The notes beneath the pieces are model-generated. The model saw only the letters and a list, made by a program, of their open reading frames with translations. It was not told the DNA's origin and ran no database searches. This document shows positions 5,270 to 5,327 of a stretch of DNA of 5,327 nucleotides, piece after piece. Position numbers and translations under genes: made by a program. The stretch lies in assembly GCA_964591255.1 (NCBI GenBank), contig CAZQAA010000217.1, forward strand, positions 1 to 5,327, given 5' to 3'. Every line of letters begins with the position of its first letter. The stretch's first letter is position 1. The stretch comes from CAZQAA01 sp964591255. Lineage in GTDB: Bacteria; Desulfobacterota; DSM-4660; Desulfatiglandales; Desulfatiglandaceae.

Positions 5270-5327
5270 GCAAAAAGATATATGCAATTTCCTACCAAAG
5301 CCTACATGGTGCGTCAACACAAATAAC

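Noticed and set aside
5289..5317. Possible minus-strand hisS promoter, TTGACG with TAGGAA 17 bp downstream
   Set aside because: The -35 is good but the -10 matches only three of six bases; hisS could equally be transcribed from beyond the window.
5264..5320. N-terminal extension of HisS from GTG 5320
   Set aside because: The added residues do not resemble the HisRS family, and the stretch contains the ribosome site for the downstream start.

Overview
This is an ordinary bacterial chromosomal window of moderate to low GC, densely packed with genes and bearing strong Shine-Dalgarno sites (AGGAGGTGA-like) and classic Rho-independent terminators. The gene set is a short-form QueG, a pair of small MaoC/hotdog proteins, a roadblock/DUF2173-like protein and a hisS-aspS operon. 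It looks most like an anaerobic Desulfobacterota/Deltaproteobacteria-type genome. That placement is an impression from protein style, not a demonstration.

Layout. Positions 1-311 (+) hold the 3' end of queG, the last enzyme of tRNA queuosine synthesis. Positions 312-516 are a 205-bp leader with a candidate sigma70-type promoter, a well-placed ribosome site driving a 4-codon ORF, a small hairpin and a second 14-codon ORF. They lead into two adjacent genes (517-1011 and 1035-1487, +), each encoding a single-domain hotdog protein of the MaoC dehydratase/hydratase type. These two probably form one heteromeric enzyme acting on an acyl thioester. A perfect 13-bp terminator hairpin with an 8-T tract (1516-1555) closes that unit. 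Only 8 nt after the T tract comes the ribosome site of a 124-aa roadblock/LC7-like (DUF2173-like) gene (1575-1949, +).

Positions 1950-2148 are a non-coding convergent junction. It holds a likely minus-strand terminator and several possible RNA stems. The rest, on the minus strand, is hisS (3980-5254) followed by aspS (2149-3948), 31 bp apart and evidently co-transcribed. They encode complete histidyl- and aspartyl-tRNA synthetases with all class II motifs.

QueG modifies the wobble base of the GUN-anticodon tRNAs, which include tRNA-His and tRNA-Asp, the substrates of HisS and AspS. The genes lie on opposite strands with unrelated genes between, so this shared theme may be chance. I found no mobile element, CRISPR array, tRNA or rRNA, and no clear new defence-like system. 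The most interesting points are the MaoC pair lacking the usual catalytic Asp in both subunits, the leader with tiny ORFs ahead of it, the roadblock-like gene directly behind a strong terminator, and the mixed tRNA-discrimination signature in AspRS.
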